Of a stretch of DNA of 64,000 nucleotides, positions 27,789 through 37,550 are shown in pieces (within the stretch, counting starts at the first letter, position 1; the number at the start of each line of letters is the position of its first letter). Source of the stretch: an uncultured Bacilli bacterium (lineage in GTDB: Bacteria > Bacillota_I > Bacilli_A > RF39 > UBA660); NCBI GenBank assembly GCA_934120015.1, contig CAKOTD010000004.1, positions 5,742 to 69,741 on the forward strand, read 5' to 3'. The position numbers and the translations under genes are program-made. Under the pieces are notes generated by a model, which saw nothing but the letters and a program-made list of their open reading frames with translations, had not been told where the DNA came from and ran no database searches.

Positions 27789-28802
27789 ATGTTCAATAAA
27801 TTATATGAGAAATTAAAAAAAATCATTTCTGAAAATTTTAAATTCATTTTATTAATGATTATTACAATTATTATATGTTTTGTTGAGTTACCATTTTACA
27901 TAAGTGCTCCAGGAGGTGTAATAGATATCTCCTCTAAAATAAATATAGAAGATTCTTACAAGGTTGATGGTAGTTTCAATATGGCTTATGTTACAGAGTA
28001 TAAAGCTACACTTCCCATGCTTATAGTTGCTCTTATTAATAATGACTGGGATATTGAAAAAAAATCTGATGTTTTAAGTTCAACAGAAACTGATAAAACG
28101 GTATTAATTAGAGATCATATAATGCTTGAGGAAGCTAATCAAAATGCAGTCATTTATGCTTATAAGAAAGCTAATAAAAAGATTTCAATTTTAAATGAAA
28201 AGATATATGTTACACATGTATATGAATATGCAGACACCAATTTAAGTGTTGGTGATCAAATAATAAGCATTAATAACATAGAAATTATGAATAAAGAACA
28301 CTTATATAATGTCATAAACACTTTAGATAAAGATAAATTAATTGATATCAAAGTTAAAAATAATAATAAAACAGAGAGTAAAAGTGCAAAATTAGTTAAT
28401 TACAATGGTAGTTATCTTATTGGAATTATGATATCTTCACTAAAAGAATATGATGTAAGTCCTAATATTAAAATTAATTTTTCAAAATCAGAATCAGGAC
28501 CATCCGGTGGGTTGATGATGAGTTTAGCAATCTATAATTATTTAACTAAAGAAGATATAACAAAAGGATATAAAATAGCTGGTACAGGTACTATTGATGA
28601 GAATGGAAATGTTGGCAGTATTGGCGGGGTTGAATATAAAATCAAAGGTGCTGTTCATGACAAAATAAAATATTTTATTATACCAAATGGTGATAATTAC
28701 GAAGAAGCCCTTAAAATAAAAAATAAATATAATTATGATATCGACCTAATTCCAGTCAATACTTTTGAGGAAGCACTTGAAGCATTATCTAAAATAAAAT
28801 AA
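27789..28802 (+). CDS. ylbL: YlbL/SepM-type PDZ-Lon serine protease
   Basis: A 337-residue membrane-anchored protease. One N-terminal helix (KFILLMIITIIICFVELPFY) leads to the family motif YISAPGG; a PDZ domain lies around residues 110-200 (LSVGDQIISINN). A Lon-type proteolytic domain follows, with catalytic Ser239 in SGPSGG and Lys284 in GGVEYKIKGA. In related bacteria it processes secreted peptides or proteins outside the membrane. ATG 27789 is chosen because AAAGGA lies 9 bases upstream; ATG 27771 has none. Confidence 0.9.
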   Translation: MFNKLYEKLKKIISENFKFILLMIITIIICFVELPFYISAPGGVIDISSKINIEDSYKVDGSFNMAYVTEYKATLPMLIVALINNDWDIEKKSDVLSSTETDKTVLIRDHIMLEEANQNAVIYAYKKANKKISILNEKIYVTHVYEYADTNLSVGDQIISINNIEIMNKEHLYNVINTLDKDKLIDIKVKNNNKTESKSAKLVNYNGSYLIGIMISSLKEYDVSPNIKINFSKSESGPSGGLMMSLAIYNYLTKEDITKGYKIAGTGTIDENGNVGSIGGVEYKIKGAVHDKIKYFIIPNGDNYEEALKIKNKYNYDIDLIPVNTFEEALEALSKIK

Positions 28803-28803
28803 T

Positions 28804-28832
28804 AATAGGAATTGAATAGATTCCTATTTTTT
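28804..28832 (+). terminator. Intrinsic terminator after ylbL
   Basis: AATAGGAAT (28804-28812) pairs with ATTCCTATT (28820-28828), then TTTT. Confidence 0.8.
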
Positions 28833-28856
28833 GATACAATAGTGTAAGGTGATATA

Positions 28857-31415
28857 ATGAAACGTAGTGATGTAGATTTAAATAAAGTAACTCCCATGAT
28901 GAGGCAATATTTAGAAGTGAAAAATGAAAATCCAGATATTATTTTATTTTTTAGACTAGGAGATTTCTATGAAATGTTTTTTGAGGATGCAATTAATGTT
29001 TCAAGAGAGTTAGAACTTACATTAACAGGAAAAAGTGCAGGCCTTGATGAAAAAATACCAATGTGTGGAATTCCTCATCATGCAGCTAATGTATATATTG
29101 AAAAATTAATTGAAAAAGGGTATAAAGTAGGTATTTGTGAACAGTTAGAAGATCCTAAAAATGCTAAAGGAATAGTTAAAAGAGATGTAATACAAATTAT
29201 ATCTTCCGGAACTGTAATTAATAATGATTCTTTAATTGAATATGAAAATAACTATATAGGTAGTTTAATTGATTTTGACCATGCTTATGCACTTTGTTAT
29301 GCTGATATTTCAACTGGTGAGGTTAATGTAACTTTATTTGAACATAATTTGACAAAAATAGTAAGTGAAATTGTAAGTATAGGGATTAAAGAAATTGTTA
29401 CTACATCAAAAACAAATATTTCTTTGACTAGTTTGCTTTCAAAGCAATATAAAATTACAATATCTATAAATGATAATATCAGTAATGATGATTGTTACAA
29501 ATATATATATGAAGAGCTTAGTGATGTTAGATATATTGAGACAATTAAACTTTTACTTAGTTATGTTACTAATACTCAGAAAAGGACATTAACACATTTT
29601 CAGAAAGCAAAGGTAAAAGAAAACAAAAATTATTTAAAAATGGATATACATACTAAAAGAAATTTAGAGTTGACAGAAACTCTTAGACTAAAACAAAGAA
29701 ATTTTTCTCTTATATGGCTTTTAGATAAGACAAAAACAGCAATGGGTTCAAGACTTTTAAAACAATATATTGAAAGTCCAATTTTAGATAAAGATGAATT
29801 AAACAGACGATATGATATTATTGAGACTTTGTCCAAAGAATTTATTTTAAAGAGTGATCTACAAGAATGTTTAAATGAAGTTTATGATTTAGAAAGACTA
29901 AGTGGAAGAATTGCCTTTGGTAGTGCCAATGCAAGGGATTTATTACAACTCAAGAATTCTATTAAAGTTTTACCTCAGATAAAAGAAATACTAAAGAAGA
30001 TAAATTATTATAAATCTATAAATACTTTTGATAATTTATATAGTTTAATTGAAAATAGTATATATGAAAATCCTCCTATGGGATTAAAAGAAGGATATCT
30101 TATTAAAGAGGGATATAATGCCGAATTGGACGAACTAAAAAGTTTGAGAAAAGGTGGTAAAGATTTTGTAGCCAATTTTGAAGCTGAAGAAAAAAGAAGA
30201 ACTGGTATTAAAAACTTAAAAATTGGTTATAATCGTGTTTTTGGATATTATATAGAAATATCTAAAGGAAATACTTCTATGATAAAAGATGAATATGGCT
30301 ATGAGAGAAGACAAACGCTTGCTAATTGTGAAAGATATATTAGCCCTATTTTAAAAGAAAAAGAAGCATTAATCCTTAATGCAGAAGAAAAAATTATTGA
30401 CATTGAATATAATCTATTCATAAGCGTAAGAGAAGAAATTAAAAAATATATTGCTGAACTTCAATTACTTGCAAAAACAATTAGTGAGATAGATGTGTTA
30501 CAATCTTTTTCAACAGTTGCGGAAGAAAACAATTATGTAAGACCAATTTTGATTGAAAAGAAAAGTATTACTATTATCAATGATAGGCATCCTGTTATAG
30601 AAAAGGTTATTAATGATGAGTATGTTCCAAATGATATTGTAATGGATGAAAATACTAATATTCTATTAATAACAGGTCCAAATATGGCTGGTAAATCAAC
30701 TTATATGAGACAACTTGCTATTACAATAATAATGGCTCAGATTGGCTCATTTGTTCCGGCAGATAGTGCTAAAATGCCAGTCTTCGATGCAATATTTACT
30801 AGAATTGGTGCAAGTGATGATTTGGTTAGTGGTGAATCAACCTTTATGGTTGAAATGAATGAAGCAAATAATGCTATTCAAAATGCAACAGAGAATAGTT
30901 TATTATTGTTTGATGAATTAGGTAGGGGTACAGCTACTTTTGATGGAATGGCACTTGCTCAATCAATTATTGAGTATATTCATAACAAAATCAAAGCTAA
31001 AACTTGCTTTTCAACTCATTATCATGAATTAACAGATTTGGATAAAACACTTACCAATTTAAAAAACATACATGTTAGTGCTCATGAAGAAGATGGAAAA
31101 ATAACTTTTCTTCATAAGATTGAAGAAGGCAGCATTGATAAAAGTTACGGAATCCATGTAGCTTCTCTTGCTGGACTTCCTAATGAACTTATTAAAAGAG
31201 CAAATGAAGTATTAAAGGTTTATGAATTAAAAGAGAAAAAAAGAGATATAAAAGTACAAGAGTCTCTTCCGCTCGATGAAATTATAATAAATAATAATGA
31301 TAATGAAATAATTAATGAGTTAGAAAAAATTGATATTCTTAAAACAAGCCCAATAGACGCATTAAATATATTATATGAATTAAAGAATAAAGCTGATAGT
31401 ATAAAGAATAGATAG
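28857..31415 (+). CDS. mutS: DNA mismatch repair protein MutS
   Basis: An 852-residue MutS1. The mismatch-binding motif is FFRLGDFYEMFFEDA (Phe-x-Glu included, near residue 37), with MCGIPHHA after. The ATPase shows Walker A GPNMAGKS (about 607-614), DLVSGESTFMVEM, Walker B LLLFDELGRGTATFDG and the His segment CFSTHYHEL. A QESLPLDE sequence near the C-terminus is a plausible sliding-clamp binding motif. mutL does not follow, which is unusual; it may be elsewhere. RBS AAGGTGAT. Confidence 0.97.
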   Translation: MKRSDVDLNKVTPMMRQYLEVKNENPDIILFFRLGDFYEMFFEDAINVSRELELTLTGKSAGLDEKIPMCGIPHHAANVYIEKLIEKGYKVGICEQLEDPKNAKGIVKRDVIQIISSGTVINNDSLIEYENNYIGSLIDFDHAYALCYADISTGEVNVTLFEHNLTKIVSEIVSIGIKEIVTTSKTNISLTSLLSKQYKITISINDNISNDDCYKYIYEELSDVRYIETIKLLLSYVTNTQKRTLTHFQKAKVKENKNYLKMDIHTKRNLELTETLRLKQRNFSLIWLLDKTKTAMGSRLLKQYIESPILDKDELNRRYDIIETLSKEFILKSDLQECLNEVYDLERLSGRIAFGSANARDLLQLKNSIKVLPQIKEILKKINYYKSINTFDNLYSLIENSIYENPPMGLKEGYLIKEGYNAELDELKSLRKGGKDFVANFEAEEKRRTGIKNLKIGYNRVFGYYIEISKGNTSMIKDEYGYERRQTLANCERYISPILKEKEALILNAEEKIIDIEYNLFISVREEIKKYIAELQLLAKTISEIDVLQSFSTVAEENNYVRPILIEKKSITIINDRHPVIEKVINDEYVPNDIVMDENTNILLITGPNMAGKSTYMRQLAITIIMAQIGSFVPADSAKMPVFDAIFTRIGASDDLVSGESTFMVEMNEANNAIQNATENSLLLFDELGRGTATFDGMALAQSIIEYIHNKIKAKTCFSTHYHELTDLDKTLTNLKNIHVSAHEEDGKITFLHKIEEGSIDKSYGIHVASLAGLPNELIKRANEVLKVYELKEKKRDIKVQESLPLDEIIINNNDNEIINELEKIDILKTSPIDALNILYELKNKADSIKNR

Positions 31416-31424
31416 GGGAAATAT

Positions 31425-31811
31425 ATGGATATTTTAAAAAAACAAAATTATTGGATTTGGATATTATTAACACTCTTTACACTTGGTAGTAGTAATATAG
31501 TTTTAGGCGCATTGCTTGGTGTTTTTAACAAAAAATCATGGTATGCAAAGCCTAAAAATTGGATAATAGGGTTATTATGTTTAATATTTCCATTCTTTAT
31601 AATGGCAATAGTTTTTGAACTGCAAATTGTATGTCTTACAAATGCTCGATTAAATACCCCAGGAAAAGAATTATATCTTTCTCCGTATATATGGTTACTA
31701 TGTTTAATTGTACCAATTTTAGGTTGGATTATATTTCTTGTTTTAATTATTTATCTACACATATGGCCTATTGTTATGCTATATAATGGTAATGGAGAAA
31801 AATATATATGA
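31425..31811 (+). CDS. Small polytopic membrane protein, unknown
   Basis: A 128-residue protein with about four hydrophobic helices (WIWILLTLFTLG, WIIGLLCLIFPFFIMAIVF, YIWLLCLIVPILGWIIFLV, YLHIWPIVMLY). Not recognised. AGGGGAAA precedes the ATG, 9 bases after mutS. The end overlaps the peptidase gene by 4 bases, implying coupling. Confidence 0.75.
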   Translation: MDILKKQNYWIWILLTLFTLGSSNIVLGALLGVFNKKSWYAKPKNWIIGLLCLIFPFFIMAIVFELQIVCLTNARLNTPGKELYLSPYIWLLCLIVPILGWIIFLVLIIYLHIWPIVMLYNGNGEKYI

Positions 31812-33091
31812 GAAAAAGAATTAAAAAAAAACCTATCATTTTTCTTTTGATAGTGATTATTTTAATAAACTATTATTTTATAGGTAAAACTAAAAACAAA
31901 GAAATTGTAACCAGTAATTATAAGGCAATTATTACAGAAAAAGAGGAAAGTAATCCTGAGGTTGTAAATGAGTATTTTGCAAACGGAATGAATTCTGATG
32001 ATTATATTTCTACAATAGAAAAGGTTGATAATTATCTTGATATAAAAGGAAATTATAAAAATATAAATTATGAAATTGAGACAAAATATCACTATAATAA
32101 ATTAGAAGAAATATATAAACAATTAGGTTTATCAGAAATCGTTAAAATAGAAATTATTGGAAAAAGTGTTGATGGCAGAAATATATATGCTATTGAGATT
32201 GGTAATGGTGACAATGTTACTATATTTGAAGCTGGTATTCATGCTGCAGAAATTGCAAGTCCACTTTTTATAACTAAGTTTATGGTTGACGTTGTTAATC
32301 GTTATGAAAATGGTGATAAAGAAATAGCCAATTTATTAGAAAATAATAAAATTGTAGTTGTTCCGTCTGTAAATCCAGATGGCTATGAAGCAGCTTTGTT
32401 TGGTACAGAGATTTTGAATAACCAGGATTTGTATATTGCTAAAAATGCCGATAGTGAAAGTTTAAAATATATAAAAAGTAATGCAAACGGTATTGATTTA
32501 AACCGCAATTTTCCATCACAAACAGCAGGTTTATATTATAAAAAATATGATTTACATTATTCTGTCAGCTTAAAAAAATCTACTGATATGTATAGATATT
32601 TTCCAGGTGATACATTAGGCTCAGAACCAGAAACTAGAGCAATTATATATCTTCAGAATAAATGGAAAGAGAAATTGAAATCTTATGTAGCCCTTCATTC
32701 AGCTGGAAGAGTTATATATAATGGCAAACCTTATTTATCAAGTGAATATAATAATAATTCAAATAATTGTGCCCAAATTGTTGGAGATATAACTGATTAT
32801 ATGGTTATGAACAAATATGATGAAGAAGCTGGTGAAGGAAATGATGGAACAAGTACTGAATATATGGCAGAAACATTATCAGGATTTATTTTTAGTTCAA
32901 AAACAGGCAGATTAAGTAGTTCATCATATATGAATTATGAAAAAGAATTAAAATATAAAAATACCTGCGTTATAGTAATAGAAGCATTAGAAAATTATAC
33001 AAGCAATTTAAAAACAATAGAAGATGAATACTATAATCATAAATTAGAAGAAGCTTATTTAGCAATAATTAATAGGCAGGGATTTAATTAA
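31808..33091 (+). CDS. M14-family zinc carboxypeptidase, membrane-anchored
   Basis: A 427-residue extracellular peptidase. An uncleaved-looking signal anchor is at residues ~8-25 (IIFLLIVIILINYYFIG). The M14 domain has the zinc motif HAAE (near residue 145), NPDGYE, the NGIDLNRNFP substrate-binding segment, the third zinc His in ALHSAG, and a C-terminal VIEALENY giving the catalytic Glu. Family members cut peptidoglycan peptides or proteins from the C-terminus; the substrate here is unknown. It may act in spore or wall remodelling, which is only inferred. Confidence 0.87.
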   Translation: MRKRIKKKPIIFLLIVIILINYYFIGKTKNKEIVTSNYKAIITEKEESNPEVVNEYFANGMNSDDYISTIEKVDNYLDIKGNYKNINYEIETKYHYNKLEEIYKQLGLSEIVKIEIIGKSVDGRNIYAIEIGNGDNVTIFEAGIHAAEIASPLFITKFMVDVVNRYENGDKEIANLLENNKIVVVPSVNPDGYEAALFGTEILNNQDLYIAKNADSESLKYIKSNANGIDLNRNFPSQTAGLYYKKYDLHYSVSLKKSTDMYRYFPGDTLGSEPETRAIIYLQNKWKEKLKSYVALHSAGRVIYNGKPYLSSEYNNNSNNCAQIVGDITDYMVMNKYDEEAGEGNDGTSTEYMAETLSGFIFSSKTGRLSSSSYMNYEKELKYKNTCVIVIEALENYTSNLKTIEDEYYNHKLEEAYLAIINRQGFN

Positions 33092-33097
33092 ACAATG

Positions 33098-33125
33098 AAG
33101 GAAAATAAATTTTATCCTTTATTTT
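33098..33125 (+). terminator. Possible terminator after M14 peptidase
   Basis: AAGGAAAAT and ATTTTATCCTT pair imperfectly around AA, followed by TATTTTATT. Confidence 0.45.
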
Positions 33126-33179
33126 ATTGACTTTTTATGTTATATATACTAATATAATATATAAGTTTGGGGGATATTT

Positions 33180-33584
33180 ATGAAAAAGGATAATAAAAAA
33201 TTAAAAATTGTTATTAATGGTAATGAAAAAAATAAGAGTGAAATAGTATATAATAATTTACTTAATAATATGGATAGTGCTGACTTATCTAAAGATAAAC
33301 AAATTGAATATTTAAAATCTAGGATAAATTTTCTAGAAACTAATATTAAATCAAAAGTCTTACTATTCTTAATTATTATAATCAATTTTACATTATTATG
33401 TTTTGGAATGTTTTTGATATGTATAAATTATAAATTATTAGGTATTATTATTAATATAATAAGTTTTACTTCAGTTATTATATCACTTACAAAATTTTAT
33501 AAGCAATATGGAGACTTTGATATTCATAATGATTTTGGTGAAATTGATAGTTTAAGGAAAATATTAAATTCTAAATTGAAATGA
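33180..33584 (+). CDS. Hypothetical two-helix membrane protein
   Basis: A 134-residue protein, not recognised. A hydrophilic Lys/Asn-rich N-terminus (~55 residues) ends in a short predicted coiled stretch (KDKQIEYLKSRINFLETNI). Two adjacent membrane helices follow (VLLFLIIIINFTLLCFGMFLI and LGIIINIISFTSVIISL) and a polar tail. GGGGGA precedes the ATG. It lies alone between an M14 peptidase and nusB. Confidence 0.7.
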   Translation: MKKDNKKLKIVINGNEKNKSEIVYNNLLNNMDSADLSKDKQIEYLKSRINFLETNIKSKVLLFLIIIINFTLLCFGMFLICINYKLLGIIINIISFTSVIISLTKFYKQYGDFDIHNDFGEIDSLRKILNSKLK

Positions 33585-33651
33585 TTATTCATTTCTTTTT
33601 GTTTGAATTTTTTATTTTCTGTGGTAAAATATAAAATAGGAGTTGGAATTT

Positions 33652-34071
33652 ATGGAACAAAGAACAAGAAGTGAACTAAGAGTACAGATAATGAATATTT
33701 TATATCAAGTATCCATTTATAAAATAAGAAACATATCTTATAATTTAGATAATGTTATTAAAGAAAATGTAGAAATTGATAGTGAATTTGTTAAAGATAT
33801 AGTATATGGGGTTGTTACACATGAAGATGAAATTGTTGATACTGCAAATAGTGTCCTAAATAATTGGACTCTTGATCGTTTAGGATATACAGACCAGGCA
33901 ATATTAAGGATAGCAATTTATGAAATATTATATACTGATACTCCAAAAATCGTTTGTATAAACGAAGCTGTTGAACTTGCTAAAACGTATAGTGATGATG
34001 ATGTTAGAAAAATGATTAATGCTGCGCTTGATAAATTATTACACAATTTAGAAGATAATGAATCAAAATAA
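33652..34071 (+). CDS. nusB: Transcription antitermination protein NusB
   Basis: A 139-residue all-helical protein acting with NusE (S10) at boxA in rRNA transcription. It begins EQRTRSELRVQIMNILYQ; the core contains ILRIAIYEILY and the conserved CINEAVELAKTYSDDD segment followed by NAALDKLL. ATG 33652 is preferred over TTG 33643, since AGGAG is at 33637-33641. Its end overlaps xseA, retaining the Bacillus order nusB-(folD)-xseA-xseB. Confidence 0.94.
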   Translation: MEQRTRSELRVQIMNILYQVSIYKIRNISYNLDNVIKENVEIDSEFVKDIVYGVVTHEDEIVDTANSVLNNWTLDRLGYTDQAILRIAIYEILYTDTPKIVCINEAVELAKTYSDDDVRKMINAALDKLLHNLEDNESK

Positions 34072-35329
34072 ATATCTTACCATTGGAGCATTAACAAAAT
34101 ATTTAAAATTTCAGTTTGATAATGATCATAATCTGCAAACTGTTTTTTTAAAGGGTGAAATTTCTAATTTTAAGTCACATACTACAGGCCATTTATATTT
34201 TTCTATCAAGGATGAAGTAAGTAAAATTAATGCTATTATGTTTAGTGCAAATGCAAAAAAAATTAATTTTAACCCAATGGATGGTTCAAAAGTTTTAGTA
34301 GTTGGAAGAGTTACAATATATGAAGCAACAGGTAGTTATCAAATTTATGTTGATGAGATGATTGAGGATGGTATAGGTAATTTATATATTGCTTTTGAAA
34401 AATTAAAAGAAAAACTTTCTAAAGAAGGGTTATTTGATCAAAAGTATAAAAAAGAAATACCAAAATTCCCTCAAAAAGTAGGAATTATTACAGCTTCTAC
34501 TGGTGCAGCCATTAGAGATATTTTAACTACTATAAAAAGAAGATATCCGATATGTGAAACTTATTTATTTCCTAGTTTAGTGCAAGGTGATAATGCTAAG
34601 GATGACATTGTTAGAAATATAAAGAAAGCTCAAGACTTTGATCTAGATGTTCTAATTGTTGGTCGTGGTGGTGGCTCTATTGAGGATTTATGGCCATTTA
34701 ACGAAGAAATAGTAGCACGTGCCATCTTTGCATCTACTATACCTGTAATTAGTGCAGTAGGTCATGAGGTTGACTTTACTATTGCTGATTTTGTTTCTGA
34801 TTTAAGAGCACCAACACCAACAGCTGCAGCTGAACTTGCAGTTCCAAACATTGTTGATATATACAACAATTTAAATCAGTATAAAATTAGGATTAATGAA
34901 AATATTAATAAAAAGATAAATTTTTATAATTTATATTTGGACAGTTTAAAAAATTCATTTGTAGTTAAAAATCCGCTATTAATATATGAGCAAAAATTTC
35001 AAAAACTAGATTTGTTATATGAAAAAATAAATAAAGAAATAAAATTAAAAATTGAAAAAAATGAAAATAATTTAAATATTATTAAAAATAATACTTTTCT
35101 TATTAATCCTAATAGATTATTTGAAAAACAATTTAATAATTTAATGTTATTAAGTAATAAATTAGAAATTCTAAATCCACTTAGTACATTAAATAGAGGT
35201 TATAGTGTGACATATATTAATGATAATGTACTAAGTGATATAAAAAATATTAATATAAATGATTGTATAAAAATTAAAATCAAAAATGGAAAAATAGAAG
35301 CTAAAGTAACAAATATTGTGGAGGAATAA
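34058..35329 (+). CDS. xseA: Exodeoxyribonuclease VII large subunit
   Basis: A 423-residue catalytic subunit of ExoVII. The N-terminal OB fold (VFLKGEISNFKSHTTGHLYFSI) is followed by the nuclease domain (VGIITASTGAAIRDI, VLIVGRGGGSIEDLWPFNEE, PVISAVGHEVDFTIADFVSDLRAPTPTAAAELA). Helical coiled segments lie after ~270, with a C-terminal LNRGYSV strand. It overlaps nusB by 14 bases and abuts xseB directly. Confidence 0.97.
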   Translation: MNQNKYLTIGALTKYLKFQFDNDHNLQTVFLKGEISNFKSHTTGHLYFSIKDEVSKINAIMFSANAKKINFNPMDGSKVLVVGRVTIYEATGSYQIYVDEMIEDGIGNLYIAFEKLKEKLSKEGLFDQKYKKEIPKFPQKVGIITASTGAAIRDILTTIKRRYPICETYLFPSLVQGDNAKDDIVRNIKKAQDFDLDVLIVGRGGGSIEDLWPFNEEIVARAIFASTIPVISAVGHEVDFTIADFVSDLRAPTPTAAAELAVPNIVDIYNNLNQYKIRINENINKKINFYNLYLDSLKNSFVVKNPLLIYEQKFQKLDLLYEKINKEIKLKIEKNENNLNIIKNNTFLINPNRLFEKQFNNLMLLSNKLEILNPLSTLNRGYSVTYINDNVLSDIKNININDCIKIKIKNGKIEAKVTNIVEE

Positions 35330-35548
35330 ATGAAATTTGAAGATAAAATAAAAGAGTTAGAAGAAATAATTAATAAATTAGAAAATGGAGATGCATCATT
35401 AGATGAATCCTTTGATTTATATTCTAAGGCTATGAAACTTATAAAAGATTGTGATAAACAATTAAATAAGGTAAAAGAAAATGTTAATAAGATTGTGACA
35501 GAAAATAACGAATTAAAAGATTTTAATGTATATGATGATACCAAATAA
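35330..35548 (+). CDS. xseB: Exodeoxyribonuclease VII small subunit
   Basis: A 72-residue helical subunit with the family pattern FEDKIKELEEIINKLENGDASLDES and LYSKAMKLIKDCDKQL. It starts immediately after the xseA stop (GGAGG in the xseA end) and is followed by a terminator. Confidence 0.95.
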   Translation: MKFEDKIKELEEIINKLENGDASLDESFDLYSKAMKLIKDCDKQLNKVKENVNKIVTENNELKDFNVYDDTK

Positions 35549-35573
35549 TGTCTTTTTGACATTATTTTTGTTT
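35544..35573 (+). terminator. Intrinsic terminator after xseB
   Basis: AATAATGTC (35544-35552) pairs with GACATTATT (35558-35566), followed by TTTTGTTT. The stem covers the stop codon. Confidence 0.85.
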
Positions 35574-35633
35574 CATAAAAAAACTTTACTAATTCATAAT
35601 AATAATGTAGCTTATAGAAAAGGAGATGAAGCA

Positions 35634-36617
35634 ATGTTTTTAAAAAAATTTAAAAACAGTTTACTAGCTATTCTTCTTACATTTATTATTATGCCATTTA
35701 ATGTGTTTGCTTATTCAGATTACATAATTGCAGGTGGAAATAATATTGGCATGGAGTTAAATGCAAAAGGCATAATAATTGTTGGACAATATAAGGTTAA
35801 TTCTTCGAGCCCAGGGTCTGATTCTGGATTAAAAGTAGGAGATATTATTACAAGTATAAATGATATTACAGTATCAAATATTAATGAAATGGTTACCGAA
35901 ATTGACAAGGCAATTAATAAAAATTCCATAAAAATAGGATTCATACGAAATAATAAAGAAAATACAACCTCCCTTAAACTTAGTATGGACGAAAATGGAA
36001 TTTATAAAACAGGTCTTTATGTAAAAGATAGTATTACTGGTGTTGGCACTTTAACTTTTATAGATCCAGAAACTAAAATATTTGGTGCGCTAGGACATGA
36101 AATACTTGAAAAATCAACAGGAAAAATACTTGAAATAAAAGATGGAAAAATATTTGATACAGCTGTTACGGGGATAATCCCAAGCAAAAACGGTGATCCA
36201 GGTGAAAAACAAGCTACATTTTATAATAATCAGATAATGGGAAAAATAAGTGAAAATACTAATAAAGGTGTTTTTGGTATATACAGTGATGATGTTTCAA
36301 ATGAAAAATTATACAAAGTTGCTAAACCAGAATTAGGCCAGGCACAATTACTAACAGTTTTAAACGGTCAAGAAATAAATGGTTATGATATTAATATAAT
36401 TAAAATTAATGATAAAGGTAAAACCAAAAATATTTTGTTTGAAATAACAGATGAAGAATTAATAAATAAAACTGGTGGAATCATTCAAGGCATGAGTGGA
36501 AGTCCAATTATTCAAAATAATTCTATTGTAGGTGCTGTTACACACGTTATAGTTGACAGTCCAAATCGCGGCTACGGTATTTTTATAACTAACATGTTAG
36601 AAGAAGCTGAAAACTAG
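35634..36617 (+). CDS. spoIVB: SpoIVB-like sporulation serine peptidase
   Basis: A 327-residue PDZ-containing serine peptidase (S55). The signal peptide is at residues ~5-25 (ending FNVFA). The PDZ domain spans ~55-120 (PGSDSGLKVGDIITSINDI). The peptidase domain has the catalytic His region GALGHEI and the Ser motif GMSGSPIIQ near the end, then GAVTHVI. In Bacillus it is made in the forespore and triggers pro-SigK processing. ATG 35634 follows AAAAGGAGATG; the earlier start at 35526 lies in the terminator. It follows xseB as in a shortened Bacillus locus, but recN and spo0A are not adjacent. Confidence 0.93.
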   Translation: MFLKKFKNSLLAILLTFIIMPFNVFAYSDYIIAGGNNIGMELNAKGIIIVGQYKVNSSSPGSDSGLKVGDIITSINDITVSNINEMVTEIDKAINKNSIKIGFIRNNKENTTSLKLSMDENGIYKTGLYVKDSITGVGTLTFIDPETKIFGALGHEILEKSTGKILEIKDGKIFDTAVTGIIPSKNGDPGEKQATFYNNQIMGKISENTNKGVFGIYSDDVSNEKLYKVAKPELGQAQLLTVLNGQEINGYDINIIKINDKGKTKNILFEITDEELINKTGGIIQGMSGSPIIQNNSIVGAVTHVIVDSPNRGYGIFITNMLEEAEN

Positions 36618-36637
36618 GAAGTGAATCTTCCTTTTTA
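36616..36637 (+). terminator. Intrinsic terminator after spoIVB
   Basis: AGGAAG (36616-36621) pairs with CTTCCT (36627-36632), then TTTT. The stem begins in the stop codon. Confidence 0.75.
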
Positions 36638-36720
36638 TTATGAAAAAAATTTATCAAATTATTTGCTTTTAATTAAATATTGTGTTAATATATAACCCGA
36701 ATTATTAGAGGTGATAGGTG

Positions 36721-37545
36721 ATGAATGATTCTAAATTTTTACTAACTAGAAAACAATTAATTAAAAAGCAAAAAGTATTATTAAGTTTACAAAAAGATAT
36801 CAAAAGAATCAAATATCAAATAAACCATCCTAACTTATGGAATGCAAAAACAAAAACTATTAAAAATTTAAAAATATTTTCTAAGGTGTGTATTTTAGTA
36901 ACACCATATATCTTAACAGCAGGAATTACTATAAATGCAGGAAATAATATTATGAAAGAGTTTGAACAAAAATATGTAAACAAACAAGATATTAATAGTG
37001 ATTTTTATGACAATATATATAAAAGTAATAATATTAATGATATGCTTATATATTGCAATAAATGGCAAAAAAGTAATAATGGATATGAGCGGATTTTGAA
37101 AATATATGATAATAAAAATATTGATGAGACTGTTAAACAAATATTAATTGAGAATAATGAGTTAAATTGTGAGGATATTATTGGTAATCCTGTTTCATAT
37201 GAAAAAGAGTATAAATTAGAAGTTTCAATTGAAGAACTAAATTCAAGTATACAATTACTTAGAGTGTATTATTCTGATTTAAATAATAATATAAATATTA
37301 TTAATGAGACAAGTAAATCATATGAGATAAATCAAAATTCCTATATATTTCTTAAAAATATTGTGACTATAATTTTAACTTTTTGCACAGAATCTTTAGT
37401 TGCTTTAATAAAAACAAAATTAACTAATTCTGATATAATTAGTATTATCAATAAAACTAAAAACGAATACCCAGAAATTAGTATATCTGAATTAAAAAAA
37501 ACGCTTAAAATAAAAGAACAAAATTACAATAGATTAATGAGGTAG
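36721..37545 (+). CDS. Hypothetical membrane protein beside the amidoligase
   Basis: A 274-residue protein, not recognised. A basic helical N-terminus (~residues 10-40, TRKQLIKKQKVLLSLQKDIKR) precedes a membrane helix (IFSKVCILVTPYILTAGITI). An Asn-rich external-looking middle follows, then a second helix (FLKNIVTIILTFCTESLVAL) and a basic cytoplasmic tail. ATG 36721 follows GAGGTGATAG. It ends 5 bases before the amidoligase gene, so the two are probably co-transcribed and may work together. Confidence 0.75.
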   Translation: MNDSKFLLTRKQLIKKQKVLLSLQKDIKRIKYQINHPNLWNAKTKTIKNLKIFSKVCILVTPYILTAGITINAGNNIMKEFEQKYVNKQDINSDFYDNIYKSNNINDMLIYCNKWQKSNNGYERILKIYDNKNIDETVKQILIENNELNCEDIIGNPVSYEKEYKLEVSIEELNSSIQLLRVYYSDLNNNINIINETSKSYEINQNSYIFLKNIVTIILTFCTESLVALIKTKLTNSDIISIINKTKNEYPEISISELKKTLKIKEQNYNRLMR

Positions 37546-37550
37546 TAATT

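Noticed and set aside
35200..35634. 144-codon reverse frame across xseA/xseB
   Set aside because: Covers two conserved genes and their terminator on the opposite strand; no RBS or family features.
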